Of a stretch of 64,000 nt of DNA, positions 26,301-35,100 are shown one piece after another. The position numbers were made by a program, and so were the translations under genes. Below the pieces are notes generated by a model. That model made no database searches and had not been told where the DNA came from. It worked only from the letters and a program-made list of their open reading frames with translations. Numbering within the stretch: position 1 is the first letter of the stretch; each line of letters starts with the position of its first letter. Source of the stretch: Thunnus maccoyii (taxonomy: Eukaryota > Chordata > Actinopteri > Scombriformes > Scombridae); the NCBI RefSeq assembly GCF_910596095.1, contig NC_056535.1, positions 22,150,505 through 22,214,504 of the forward strand, read 5' to 3'.

Positions 26301-27223
26301 TGTCAAAGCATTCAGGAATAGTGAAGTCCTGGATGGGGATTTTTCTAATGTAGCATGCAACCCCACAAAATAATTAAGTTACTCAGTGATTGACTTGACC
26401 TGGGCAGTAACTCGAGGTTACTACTGTGGGCAGTAAGCTTGTTAGCTAGACATGCTAATGATTGCACCTTATATTAGAGGAGACATTGTTTAATTCATTT
26501 CTTATACTATTGCACCTGTGTTTTTGGTTTTGGAAAGACTAAAAAAAGTCCCACCCTTCAAACTCTCTAAATGAGGAGTATTGCTGTTATCACACCGCTT
26601 CAACATGTGGAGAAATACAAACTTGGCAGGCCTAGCAACGGTTGCTAAGCTGTGATTGAACAATCACTGTTTGTTTGAGGAGTTAAATGAACTGTCAAAT
26701 GCTCATAATTGCTCTAACCATATTGGATGTTAAGTTAAGGTGTTATGAATTTCATAGTGTTTTTTCATCCGTTTACCATTTGTTGATCTGGTATCAGAGC
26801 TTCTCATTCAAAACCTTTACAGAGCATGACAATTTTAAATGTAAAAGTGGAAGAATATGTAAAAAAAAACAAAAAATATTTTTTTCTCATATGATATCAT
26901 AAAAAAACAAAAGTGTTGGTGAATTACAGAAATGAAATTCTATGTGGCTTCCTGTGTAACTCTCCACCACTCAAACTGAAAAGCCAGAAGGACATTACAA
27001 GAACATTGTAATTTTCTTTTCACATGGAGAAACAACTGCTCCTACACGGGACTGATAAAAAAGTATTACAAAATATTTATTTTTTGCAGAGCTGTGAGAG
27101 TCCATTAAAATCCCTTCAGTCTGCCTCTTCTCTCTTTTATTGTCTTCAAGTCTTTTATGCCTCTGTCTATATTTTACAGACACAAAAGCAGCAGCATCCA
27201 GTGCGAGTCAGCCGGCAGAGTAG
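509..27223 (+). CDS. ppp1r1a: Protein phosphatase 1 regulatory subunit 1A (inhibitor-1), complete, 7 coding exons
   Basis: Joined exons 509-589, 13063-13123, 20507-20544, 20720-20783, 22641-22823, 25320-25448 and 27180-27223 give 600 nt, i.e. 199 residues plus TAG. Seen: KIQF at residues 8-11 (PP1 docking), IRRRRPTPATL at 28-38 with Thr34 as the PKA target, NSPRQRRK around Ser66 (matching the SP site near Ser67 in mammals), TPTMKELQ around 77-84, then an acidic Ser/Glu-rich tail. The start ATG sits in a perfect gccaccATGg context. Family knowledge: a small, intrinsically disordered, heat-stable cytosolic protein that inhibits PP1 catalytic subunit only when the Thr in RRRRPTP is phosphorylated by PKA. 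The N-terminus PRKIQFTVPLL and the EIDED and TPTMKELQ motifs are those of PPP1R1A, not DARPP-32 or PPP1R1C. The mammalian protein is 171 residues; this one is longer in the poorly conserved tail. It lies tail-to-tail with pde1b. The last exon is the least certain part. Confidence 0.93.
1634..1709. repeat. (TG)38 microsatellite
   Basis: An uninterrupted TG tract of 76 bp in ppp1r1a intron 1, preceded by a CT-rich stretch (1553-1597). Confidence 0.97.
2677..3340 (+). mobile_element. TTAA-ended non-autonomous element, copy 1
   Basis: Starts TTAAAAGGGATATGTTATGC and ends in tttcccctTTAA. The two ends are imperfect inverted repeats. The interior (ctctgtctgaaacagg, ctctgttctgattggc, cagaaaatcacaaa) recurs in the same order at 33546-34227 and 59838-60497. 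It has no credible protein. The end structure suggests a cut-and-paste DNA transposon derivative with TTAA target sites; the superfamily is inference. Confidence 0.75.
4521..4857 (+). mobile_element. Terminal-inverted-repeat element, copy A (about 0.34 kb)
   Basis: The left end ttgacattttgggaaatacg..gaatattgatacca is mirrored by the right end gagtggtatcgat..tttcagcaaagggtttccca. The interior contains the atgctaagctaagttaac motif shared with 23411-24569, 32217-32396 and 36303-36915. I recognise it as a common teleost repeat type; it is non-coding. Confidence 0.65.
6246..6267. promoter_or_regulatory. CRE palindrome next to an inverted CCAAT box
   Basis: TGACGTCA at 6246-6253 is followed 8 bp later by tgattgg, the reverse of CCAATCA. 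CREB-family and NF-Y factors bind such sites. It is deep in ppp1r1a intron 1; no start site or exon is evident nearby, so function is only possible. Confidence 0.35.
6442..6525. repeat. Compound TA and GT microsatellite
   Basis: A TA tract (about 6442-6461) is followed by a GT tract (about 6476-6525). Confidence 0.93.
11325..11372. repeat. (GT)24 microsatellite
   Basis: An uninterrupted GT tract in ppp1r1a intron 1. Confidence 0.95.
13063..13123 (+). CDS. ppp1r1a: ppp1r1a coding exon 2 (PKA-site exon)
   Basis: The acceptor is tttttcag and the donor gtaagg. The exon encodes IRRRRPTPATLVASSDQSSP, with the four-Arg PKA recognition motif before Thr34. It leaves one base of a split Glu codon for exon 3. 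Confidence 0.96.
14881..15265 (+). repeat. Dispersed repeat with gcatgttagc motifs, copy 1
   Basis: It contains tgactattggattgccaaga, aatttggtacacatattcat, atcagcatgttagcattgtc and aagtacagcctcacagag. The same landmarks are at 49209-49400 and 50160-50262. A 22-bp hairpin lies inside (15056-15105). Confidence 0.6.
15056..15105. repeat. Near-perfect hairpin, 22-bp arms, 6-nt loop
   Basis: ctttgtgttcagtgctaatt(ag) is followed, after cattca, by ctaattagtactgaacacaa(ag). The arms match at 21 of 22 positions, the exception being a G-T type pair. Confidence 0.85.
17150..17510 (+). mobile_element. Second repeat family, free copy in ppp1r1a intron 2
   Basis: Contains tacgtttgagagacagacgc, catctagcggc, gacgcagttcagataacgtc, ggtttttgtgcctaaaccta. 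It matches the nested segment at 23930-24480 over the head and over the cctaaacctaac part. No protein is encoded. Confidence 0.55.
20507..20544 (+). CDS. ppp1r1a: ppp1r1a coding exon 3 (38-nt small exon)
   Basis: This is a 38-nt exon between acceptor ctcacag and donor gtaatg, encoding EIDEDRLPNQLYK. The EIDEDR motif is diagnostic of inhibitor-1. It is too short for ORF finders and was found by continuing the reading phase from exon 2. Confidence 0.93.
20720..20783 (+). CDS. ppp1r1a: ppp1r1a coding exon 4
   Basis: The acceptor is gttttgcag and the donor gtagag. It encodes AALLNSPRQRRKGQKG then TPTMK. The Ser-Pro-Arg at residues 66-68 matches the conserved proline-directed site of inhibitor-1. 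Intron 3 is only 175 bp. Confidence 0.93.
20784..22640 (+). other. ppp1r1a intron 4
   Basis: No coding exon seen. The last 260 bp are strongly pyrimidine-rich, forming an extended polypyrimidine tract before exon 5. Nothing else stands out. Confidence 0.7.
22641..22823 (+). CDS. ppp1r1a: ppp1r1a coding exon 5
   Basis: The acceptor ctctcaccag follows a long pyrimidine-rich tract (about 22380-22640); the donor is gtatgt. It encodes ELQFLVEHHLYRQQQGAG, matching the conserved KELQ..VEHHL region, then a Ser/Glu/Asp-rich segment (DECSSESCLSDRPSPDS) ending AFEKLRCQME. Confidence 0.93.
23930..24480 (+). mobile_element. Second repeat family, nested in copy B
   Basis: It shares cacgtttgagtgacagatgc, catctagc, gcgcagttca and ttgtttttgtgcctaaacct with 17150-17510. 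It ends near a ggtcagggtcagggtcaggg tract. Boundaries are approximate. Confidence 0.55.
24453..24480. repeat. Short GGGTCA tandem repeat
   Basis: Four GGTCAG/GGGTTA-like units at the end of the nested repeat; a one-base variant of the vertebrate telomere hexamer. Confidence 0.8.
25320..25448 (+). CDS. ppp1r1a: ppp1r1a coding exon 6
   Basis: The acceptor tctttgcag keeps the phase from exon 5. It encodes EFSRESRLEAAGG, then an acidic and Ser-rich tail ending SKQSKAQA. The donor is gtacag. If the intron were retained, translation would stop five codons later at TGA 25460-25462. Confidence 0.85.
25449..27179 (+). other. ppp1r1a intron 6
   Basis: No exon or clearly recognised repeat. Some segments (26050-26660, with repeated gctaac and the cctagcaacggttgctaag motif) have the look of old mobile-element remains, but I could not define ends. 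Confidence 0.55.
27180..27223 (+). CDS. ppp1r1a: ppp1r1a terminal coding exon 7
   Basis: The acceptor ctatattttacag keeps the phase; the exon encodes DTKAAASSASQPAE and stops at TAG 27221-27223. The C-terminus of this family is poorly conserved, so this exon rests on splice site and phase. An intron-retained end after exon 6 is the alternative. Confidence 0.65.
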
Positions 27224-27451
27224 AAGACAAAGAAACCCAGCCTGGAGAAAGAGAAATGGAGCGGTCTTCTGTACAACACAATGCTGCTCAGTGTGCTCAG
27301 CCAGCCCAACACAATGACAGAAGATTGTGTCTGCAGATCCACTTTTTAGATACATCAGGGCGCCTATATTCCTCTACAGTCAGGCCTTATAGTTACCACC
27401 TCGAGAACAAGAACAAAGGTTTCTAAACTTATTTTGTGTCAAAAAATCATA

Positions 27452-27457
27452 AATAAA
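27452..27457 (+). terminator. Candidate polyadenylation signal of ppp1r1a (proximal)
   Basis: AATAAA lies 229 bp after the ppp1r1a stop and is followed by a T-rich stretch (about 27465-27490). More distal AATAAA hexamers on the same strand lie at 27736-27741, 28521-28526 and 28848-28853, the last followed by a T/G-rich region. Which is used cannot be told from sequence. Confidence 0.35.
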
Positions 27458-28847
27458 GGGACCGTTATTATAATATATTTGTTTTTTACAGCTTCCCCTG
27501 CCCTGAACTAAAACTATGTATGAACCAGTTGTGACTTGCTGTCTAGTAAATGGGAAGGAGGGAGCATGTCCTGTGTCACAGTCACGCAATCATTATCATA
27601 AAGTACCAGAACTCAACATGCTTAATGTCTCCTTTAATGTTCAAAGGCATCAAATATTCAATTTACAATCCTTTTAACAGCTTTTATCATTAAATATGTG
27701 CCATGACCTCTGCAATTGTTGATCCATCTCAAAGCAATAAAATTGTATTTGTACCTTATAAATCACTGGGAATCCATTACATTCAAATTGAATACCATCA
27801 CTTAGTCCCAGTGTTAGATGTTCAGTCATAAATGAGTGGACAAAACATCAGGGTTAAATTTAAGATAGATTTTTGTGTGTTTACACTAGTGAATTTGATA
27901 TTCCAAACATGTAACTGGATACTAAAATTAAATATCTTTTCACTCTTAAATTAGGCGGGTGATGAAGTGAAATGTATTAATATCCCAATTATTAAAATCA
28001 TGTACAATACAATGATAACTAGACTTTTACCAGCCAGACTGTGTGGTTGTAAATGTCTAGTTAACAAGCAGGGCACATTACAGAAGACTGTGTCTGCAGC
28101 CTCATTTACATATTTTGGATTAACAAGGAAGATTCCATCTCCAATGAGCAAATTGCATCCTCATTTTTGACACTTTGAATACTTTTGAGAGTCTAAATCC
28201 TGGTCCTAAAACAACTTCTTGCATGACACTGAATGTACAGTGACTTTTTTTTTAAGCCTAAAGGCTTTAATGTGGTTCATTTTGTAGGGGAACTCATTTA
28301 AACAGTGAATCAAACATTTTAAATACGGTACCAGACACAAATCACAACTACTGGCATTCCCTTTTATTTACAGTTTTGTATGTAACAAGAACATTATGAA
28401 GTCATCACCACACTCTTAAATGTTTTCTCTGTTATTTGTATCACTCAAGTGGCATTATTATGTAGATTATGTGACAATCCTTCCATAACCACCACATTAT
28501 ATATGACTTGTCTGAAAGAAATAAAGTAAAATAAATAAAACTGAAACAGAAGACTAAAGCCACCCTAGTATTGATGTCACTTCACCAGATTTATCAGCCA
28601 CAGTGTGAGCAGTATCTTTCCCAGCTGCCAACAGAGACCACTATGTCCACAATGAACAAGAAAGATTGTAAAAACATTCCTGTGCAAGCTTTTCTTTTTC
28701 TCCTGCAGTGTATTTATGGACCATGTAATGTTTGTTCTGTTTTGAATGGTAATAGTGTACTTTACATGAATTGAATCTGGGGAATTTTGTTCCAATTTTA
28801 CTTGAATTGATGGATGATTACATCTGTGATCTAAATTTGTTTGATAC

Positions 28848-28853
28848 AATAAA
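28848..28853 (+). terminator. Candidate distal polyadenylation signal of ppp1r1a
   Basis: AATAAA in ttgatacaataaaatg is followed within 30 bp by a gtgattgcatgtttttcttt stretch that could serve as the downstream element. Use of this site would give a 3' UTR of about 1.6 kb. Confidence 0.3.
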
Positions 28854-31001
28854 ATGTTTAAATTGGTGATTGCATGTTTTTCTTTCACACTTATCCAGGG
28901 ACAGTCTATGACGTTTACAAGCACTGACACAAGCTGACACCATGTTTGACTATCAGTGTCAACATAAAGTCAGCACATAATTACCTGTCATCTTGAGTGT
29001 CCAAAGCAGGATCTACTTTGCTTTTAAAATGTCAAAGAAGGGGTACGTTAGGGCAAATCTCCAAAAACCTCAAGTTAAATCTACAGTGTCTTGACATCAC
29101 TGCACACTGTTCGTGTTTGGTTGAGGTTGACTTTAACTATATGCTAAAAATAAGCACTCTGCCAATAAATAATTCAATGGACTAGGGGCCAGAAGCATAA
29201 AAATGCATACATTTTTCATAAACAGGACTGTTTTCCATGAATATATTTTGTCCCACTGCAAGTTAAGCTTCAAGTGATATAGACTCTTCCAGTTGACTTT
29301 AAAGCTAGCGTGAGTGAGATTGATCACTTCTATTGGAACTTTTTGCTGTGAAAGAATTTTGCAATCATCACCTCGTGTTGCTGTTGTATAAACCCATAAG
29401 AGTAAAGTATACAGTTGCTGTTTTGATTGATTTTCTATATTTGGGTGAGAGATACTCTGAGAAAACAAACAATATGGTTTTGAATTCACACTGGTTTAGG
29501 GAAGGATGTCTGTATCTTCAAAATAATTTGAACATCATATGGGTCTTTTGCTTTTGTGATGAGATGCTAAAAATACCTCAAACATTGTATGCATGTGTAA
29601 AGTAGCAAGATTAGTGTTTTTCTTTTAAACACAGTTACTACAATAAATGTCATGCCTGTTTTGTATAATGCATTTATACTGATATGTATATGTGTGTGTT
29701 GGAGGTCGGGGTGAAGTTGTGTGTGCACTGCATGCACAGCTCAGATCATGCACATTTAACAGAAGACACAGGGCTGTGTCTTCAATTATTGTTGTGCTAT
29801 TTATTAATTTACATCCAACCAGCTGATTTGAATGTAGAAAAGCTTTCATTTTTCCACTCTGCCCTGATATGAAGAAAGCTGAGGATGCAATTACAAGTTG
29901 CCAAAAAAAAAAAAAAGATAGAAATTAGGTTTGAAGCTGAACCCTCTGGGCAACCCTGGAGCTAATTCTCTTCTTCACTTCACTTACAGCCCCTCCTGCT
30001 GGGAGAGCAGAGAATAGAAATAATTGATTTTCTGGGCATTGGCTTAATTGGTTTAAGTGGGCACTACACCGTTATGTGAAAGTCAAAGGAAGGTCCAACA
30101 AAAGATGCTTTTCAGTTGCGATATGGGATGCGCATTATGGTTTGGAACCTGAGCCATATAAAGGACTAACAGTCAGGATGTCTTGTCCTCTGCTGCCTCA
30201 ATTTTTTACATCTTCGAACAAGGGTCTCTTTAAATGTTCAGTTATATTTTCTGTAACTTAATTTCCAAATGTAAAGGTCTAAATGTTGTTTTAAAACTTA
30301 CTTTATAAAACCAAACTGAAGAAATGTCAAAAACACCACTTCTTATGGCTAAACATCAATTTGACATTGCGTATCTAGACAGGCTAAAATATCTCAGAAG
30401 TTGGCCTTTTAAGTAAAATGTGCACTGTTTTGTCAGAAAACTGCAGAACTGATCTGCATATTTGTATGTATTATATAGTTGTTTTTGAAAAGGCCACTGG
30501 ATGTGCTGTAACTTATTTTGCAGACTTTAAAGGGGATAAAATTATGCAAGTCAAGCAAATGGGATTCAGCCAAAGATCAGGATCCTTGACCTTGCAGTTG
30601 AATTTTTCATATGTTTTAATAAAAAAACAAGACACCATATCCCCTCATAATAAGGCCAGCCCTATAATGAATCAATAGCAAACTTCAAAAACAACAACAT
30701 ATTTTTAAATTTCAATGCATGATTAAGTGATCGGTGTACAGTTCAAACTACAAAAGGTAAAATGTTCCTCACAAGTGTTTAGGTGGCAAATTAAATTAAT
30801 GACATGGATTGTACTGTATAACATGGCCAGCATGTACACTTTGCAATTAAATTATCTCAGTATACTACACTAAAAATAAGACATGAGGACATTTTCTGCA
30901 TCTTACCTTGGGAAGATGAACTTAAACCACCCTTCCTCCTCCTACATCTTTGCTTCCTCGCCTCTGACTCCCTCAATTATGATATGAGAAGGCATTGTGG
31001 T

Positions 31002-31007
31002 TTTATT
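31002..31007 (-). terminator. Candidate polyadenylation signal of pde1b
   Basis: AATAAA on the minus strand lies 73 bp after the pde1b stop codon. The 3' UTR would be very short, so further signals toward 29.8 kb (for example at 29801-29806) may be used instead. Confidence 0.3.
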
Positions 31008-31079
31008 ACAAACAGTGACTCTATGTTAACCTCATTTAACCTTTGTAGATATTCTATGAAAAAAACACAGTCCTTTCTA

Positions 31080-31174
31080 CTATTTTGTATCTTTACTGGG
31101 GTCTTGCAGGGATTTTTCTGACAGGTCCGCTTGTCTGGCTCTCTGCTCTTTTGTCACACTGGGATCTGAAAATC
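31080..31174 (-). CDS. pde1b: pde1b terminal coding exon 15
   Basis: It encodes [20 protein letters not shown] then [10 protein letters not shown] and TAG at 31082-31080. The PDE1 tail is poorly conserved; support comes from the tttatcctccag acceptor and a correct phase. Confidence 0.7.
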
Positions 31175-32108
31175 CTGGAGGATAAAGAAGATTGGAAAAG
31201 GCATTGGAAAATTGTGTTAAGCCGAAAGGGAAACAATATCTGTATCTGTTAATCTCTGCATGAGATCATTCTAAAATAAATGGAGATAGCAAATCAAATC
31301 AGGGAGACTAAGCACATTTATGGAGCAGTATAAGTGGCTCTGTCCCTGCCAAATCAGCCACAAATCCTGGAAAAACACCTTTTATTACACGTTAACAGAG
31401 GCTGTCAAACTCTGAAAGTCTGAATTGTTGCAAAAGATGAAAAGTGTAACAATTTCTAAAGATTATTATGTGGTAAGAATAAGTATGAATTTGGTCTGCA
31501 ACTATTATTATTTTCATTATTAATTAATCTGTTGATTATTTTTCTTTAATTAATCGAAAGAAAAAGTGCTCATCACAAGTTTTGAAAGTCCAAGGTGATG
31601 TATTCTGATGTATTGTCAAACCACTGGTCCAAAACTCAAAATATTTAATTATTAAATAAAGAAGAGACAAATGAATAAATACTATATTAAGCTTGATTAA
31701 AAGATTTAAATGATCTTTTATGAAAATTGTTGTCAATACATTTTCTGTCATTCAACTAATTGTTTAATTGGTTTGCATTCATTCCTTCTATATAGGATTT
31801 CTTAAATACTGACATTACGATACTAAATACAGTATGGGTTTTATGGGACTTCAATTTCATTCCATTTTTCATGCATATGACCTTTACCTTTAGAAATTAA
31901 TATATATATTTAAATGTCATACCATTGGAGCCACACTCCTTCCATTTGAGCTTGTTGTCTTCAGTGTGTCGTGTCCATATAGAGCGAAAGCTCACCAGCT
32001 CAGCTGTGATGTGGGCCAAACTCCACTGCAGACCTCTGGAGCTCTCTTTCCAAAGATTACTATAGAGAAAGTATATTATAGAGAGTGCTATCATACAAGG
32101 ACTTTTAC

Positions 32109-32191
<83 letters not shown>

Positions 32192-35100
32192 CTTTTCTAA
32201 GGAAAGAATGATAGATTTCCCTCTTTGATGAGAATACTGATACCACTCCCATTCAAAGCTACAGAAAGGAGATGGTTAGCTTAGCACAACATAAACATGG
32301 GAAACAGGAGGAAACAGTTTCTCATCTAACTCACAAAGACTCTGCAAGAAGGCAATTGAGCTTATTTCCCACAACGTCAAACTATTTCTTTTAGCATTCT
32401 GGTGCCAATCTTCAGTTTACAGTATTTACATTTATTTATATTCATACTTTATCAACAAATATTTTTCTAGCAGGTATCAACATTGTGCATTCTTCGTCTG
32501 TGTTTTACCTGTGTCTGTTGCAGGGGTCTGGTGGACCTGGGTTCTCCTCCACCAAAGGAATAACAATCTTTTCGGCCATGTCCGTCAGCAGAGAGAATGT
32601 AGGATACACAATGAAGTCTATGAAACCTGCGAGAACAAATGTCAACTTTTTAGCATGTGAAAATAAGACAATTCTGAGGTGTAAAAATGTGATTGCCTGA
32701 AATGTTTTTTTATATCAGTAAAGAAATTCTAATGTAATTCAGTGATTTATACAATATATACAGTATGTTGCAGGACTGAACTGTTAATAAATTAGCATAG
32801 ATCTTGCCACTGATCAGCCTGTTGTGATAGGGTAGACAAAAGAAAAAAGAAAGCTGTTTTCAGAAGTGATTTTAATACTTTTTTATGTTTTTATAGTGGA
32901 ACAACTGTATATTTGGTGTTTCACAGCCGTTCCATGACTTCATCCATCAGAATTGTGGACAGAAACCAAATTGTTATTATAAAATATCGCTGGCAAGAGA
33001 ATTGAGTGAAGGAAACATGTTTTGGAAAGTGTTTTGTGAGACATACCAATCTGGGACTCAGCTACCAGGGTGCTTTTTCGATCACACAGAGGAGAGAAGG
33101 GCAGGCCGAGCTCCGCCTCTCTATCACCCTCACAAAGATAGGAAGAGAGAGAGAAGATATCTTAAAGGGCATCCCACACATGGACTGAAAATAACTTTTT
33201 AAAGGTTATTTAACTACAGCACTGGCCACCTGAGACCATATACCAATGAGACCAGTGAATACCATATAAGAGCTGTTTTTAAATAACACAGCAAACATTA
33301 AAGAGCTTTTTCAGAGGGAAGTTTCTTACATCTTTTTTTATTCAAAGAGAGTAGTGCTGCCCAGCACCTCCTTTATTGTATTTCTTCTCCAAGTGAAAGC
33401 AGAGGTGAGAGAAAAACAGCACAAAGCTGCTTACTGTATGGCTGCATTTACTGGAAATCCATTCAAAGTACAGACAATGCCGGCCAATTCTCTCATTGCC
33501 ATCTGGCAAGGTTCAGTAGGCTTTTTCTTTAAAATAAATGGCATTTTAAAGGGATTTCATGCACATTTCCAGGTCTGTATTTTAAATCTGGGGCTCTACA
33601 GGAAACTTTTTGCATGATTTACAGTTCACAGAACTCCTTATTTATCTTATACTGGCCCTTTATGCAGCCCCTCAGTTCAGCCTCTATCTGAAACAGGCCG
33701 TTTTAGCTTCAGTCTCTTTCAGGACCCCTCCCGACGAGCCCACTCAGTTCTTATTGGCTAGCCCCTGGAAGCTGCCCCTCGGCAGACTTCTGGTTGCTCT
33801 GGAGGCTTTCTGCTGCTAGAGGCTTCCTTTTCTTGTTCTTTATTCGGAAACTTGGAAACTTCTCAAATATATCCATACATGTTCGAGCCTGAATCCACTC
33901 TAAGATATGTGAGTGGACAACATGAATAACCCATGGAACAACCGGAGCAACAACCTTAGCAACCAAGGCTAACAACAGATGGCCATTAGTGGGCATGCGC
34001 GATCATGCAATCTGTCATTACAGTAAGAGGAAGAAGTAGAGGCAACATTGTAAACGGAGCATTCGGAGCAGCCTGAAGCTTTAAGCAGGCTTTGACTTTA
34101 AGGGACCATTTTTACATACATACACCTCCAAGTTTTGGAACTTTGACCATGTTTAACATAGACATCCGACATCACAACAATATAGAAATAACAGAAAATC
34201 ACAAAAAGCATGATACGTCCCATTTAAGTTGGTTGTAATGATTAACAGTCTTCTTAAAACAGTAATTCAGATATCAACATAAACACTTCCTACACCTGAT
34301 TGGTGTTTCTGAAACATTTGTTCTAAACAACCAACTAAAATCAACTTCTTTCATTTCAATTTCAGGGGAGACACGGGCCATGGAGTTGCAGAATTATGCT
34401 TCATTTATTTGCATTTACAAGTTGCCAAAGAATCTCACCTCAAGACCGATTTAGTTGCTGTTCTGTAGCTTCCAGTCATATGTCTTATTTATTTATTGGG
34501 ACCATGTACAGTGTTAACATAAACATAAATGTTACCATTTGATGTACTGTACCAGAGTTAGCTTATAGCTAATTTTCATCCGCAGTCCCTTCAGCAGGTC
34601 ACAATTAAAACATATAACCGCACAATAACAAATAGTACAAAGCAAAAAACAGACAGGACACATAATACAAAATACAAAGCTACACACAGTAGCACATCAC
34701 ATACACCCACAAAGGCAACTAGAAATGACTAATGTATGCTTGTCAAATTAAAAGCAAGATTATTTGCATTCATGAGAAGACATGAGATGAGATAAAAATG
34801 TAGATTCAGCGATTACAGAGAAGATGGAGTTTGCCTTTTTTTTGGAATTTTAGATATTAAAATTTCCTGAGAGCTTTAAGGACTTCACCCTACATGTTAG
34901 TTTAAAAGTATGTAAATCACAAAAAGTAACATCTACTAGCCAACTGTCTGCTGATGAAGATCATGTGATATGACTGAAAGCTCCCAAACAGCTACATTTG
35001 ACCTTGAGGGGAGATTGTTTTGTCAACTGCTGTTTCCAAGACAAAGAATGAATTTTTGAAACTTTTTCAGTTCAACAAAATAATCTAATCTCAAAGGTTT

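Larger units (their letters stand above)
27224..31079. other. Tail-to-tail interval with 3' UTRs of ppp1r1a and pde1b
   Basis: This 3.9-kb AT-rich interval has no credible coding exon. Several AATAAA hexamers occur on the + strand (27452, 27736, 28521, 28848, 29642) and at least one on the - strand just after the pde1b stop. The two 3' UTRs could overlap if distal signals are used. Confidence 0.6.

Noticed and set aside
32109..32191. Regular short-repeat array resembling a CRISPR
   Set aside because: Units are 4 bp with no spacers; this is a microsatellite, as is 38422-38535.
33354..33819. Open frames of 87 and 69 codons inside the TTAA-ended element
   Set aside because: The corresponding frames are broken in the other two copies, so the element is non-coding.
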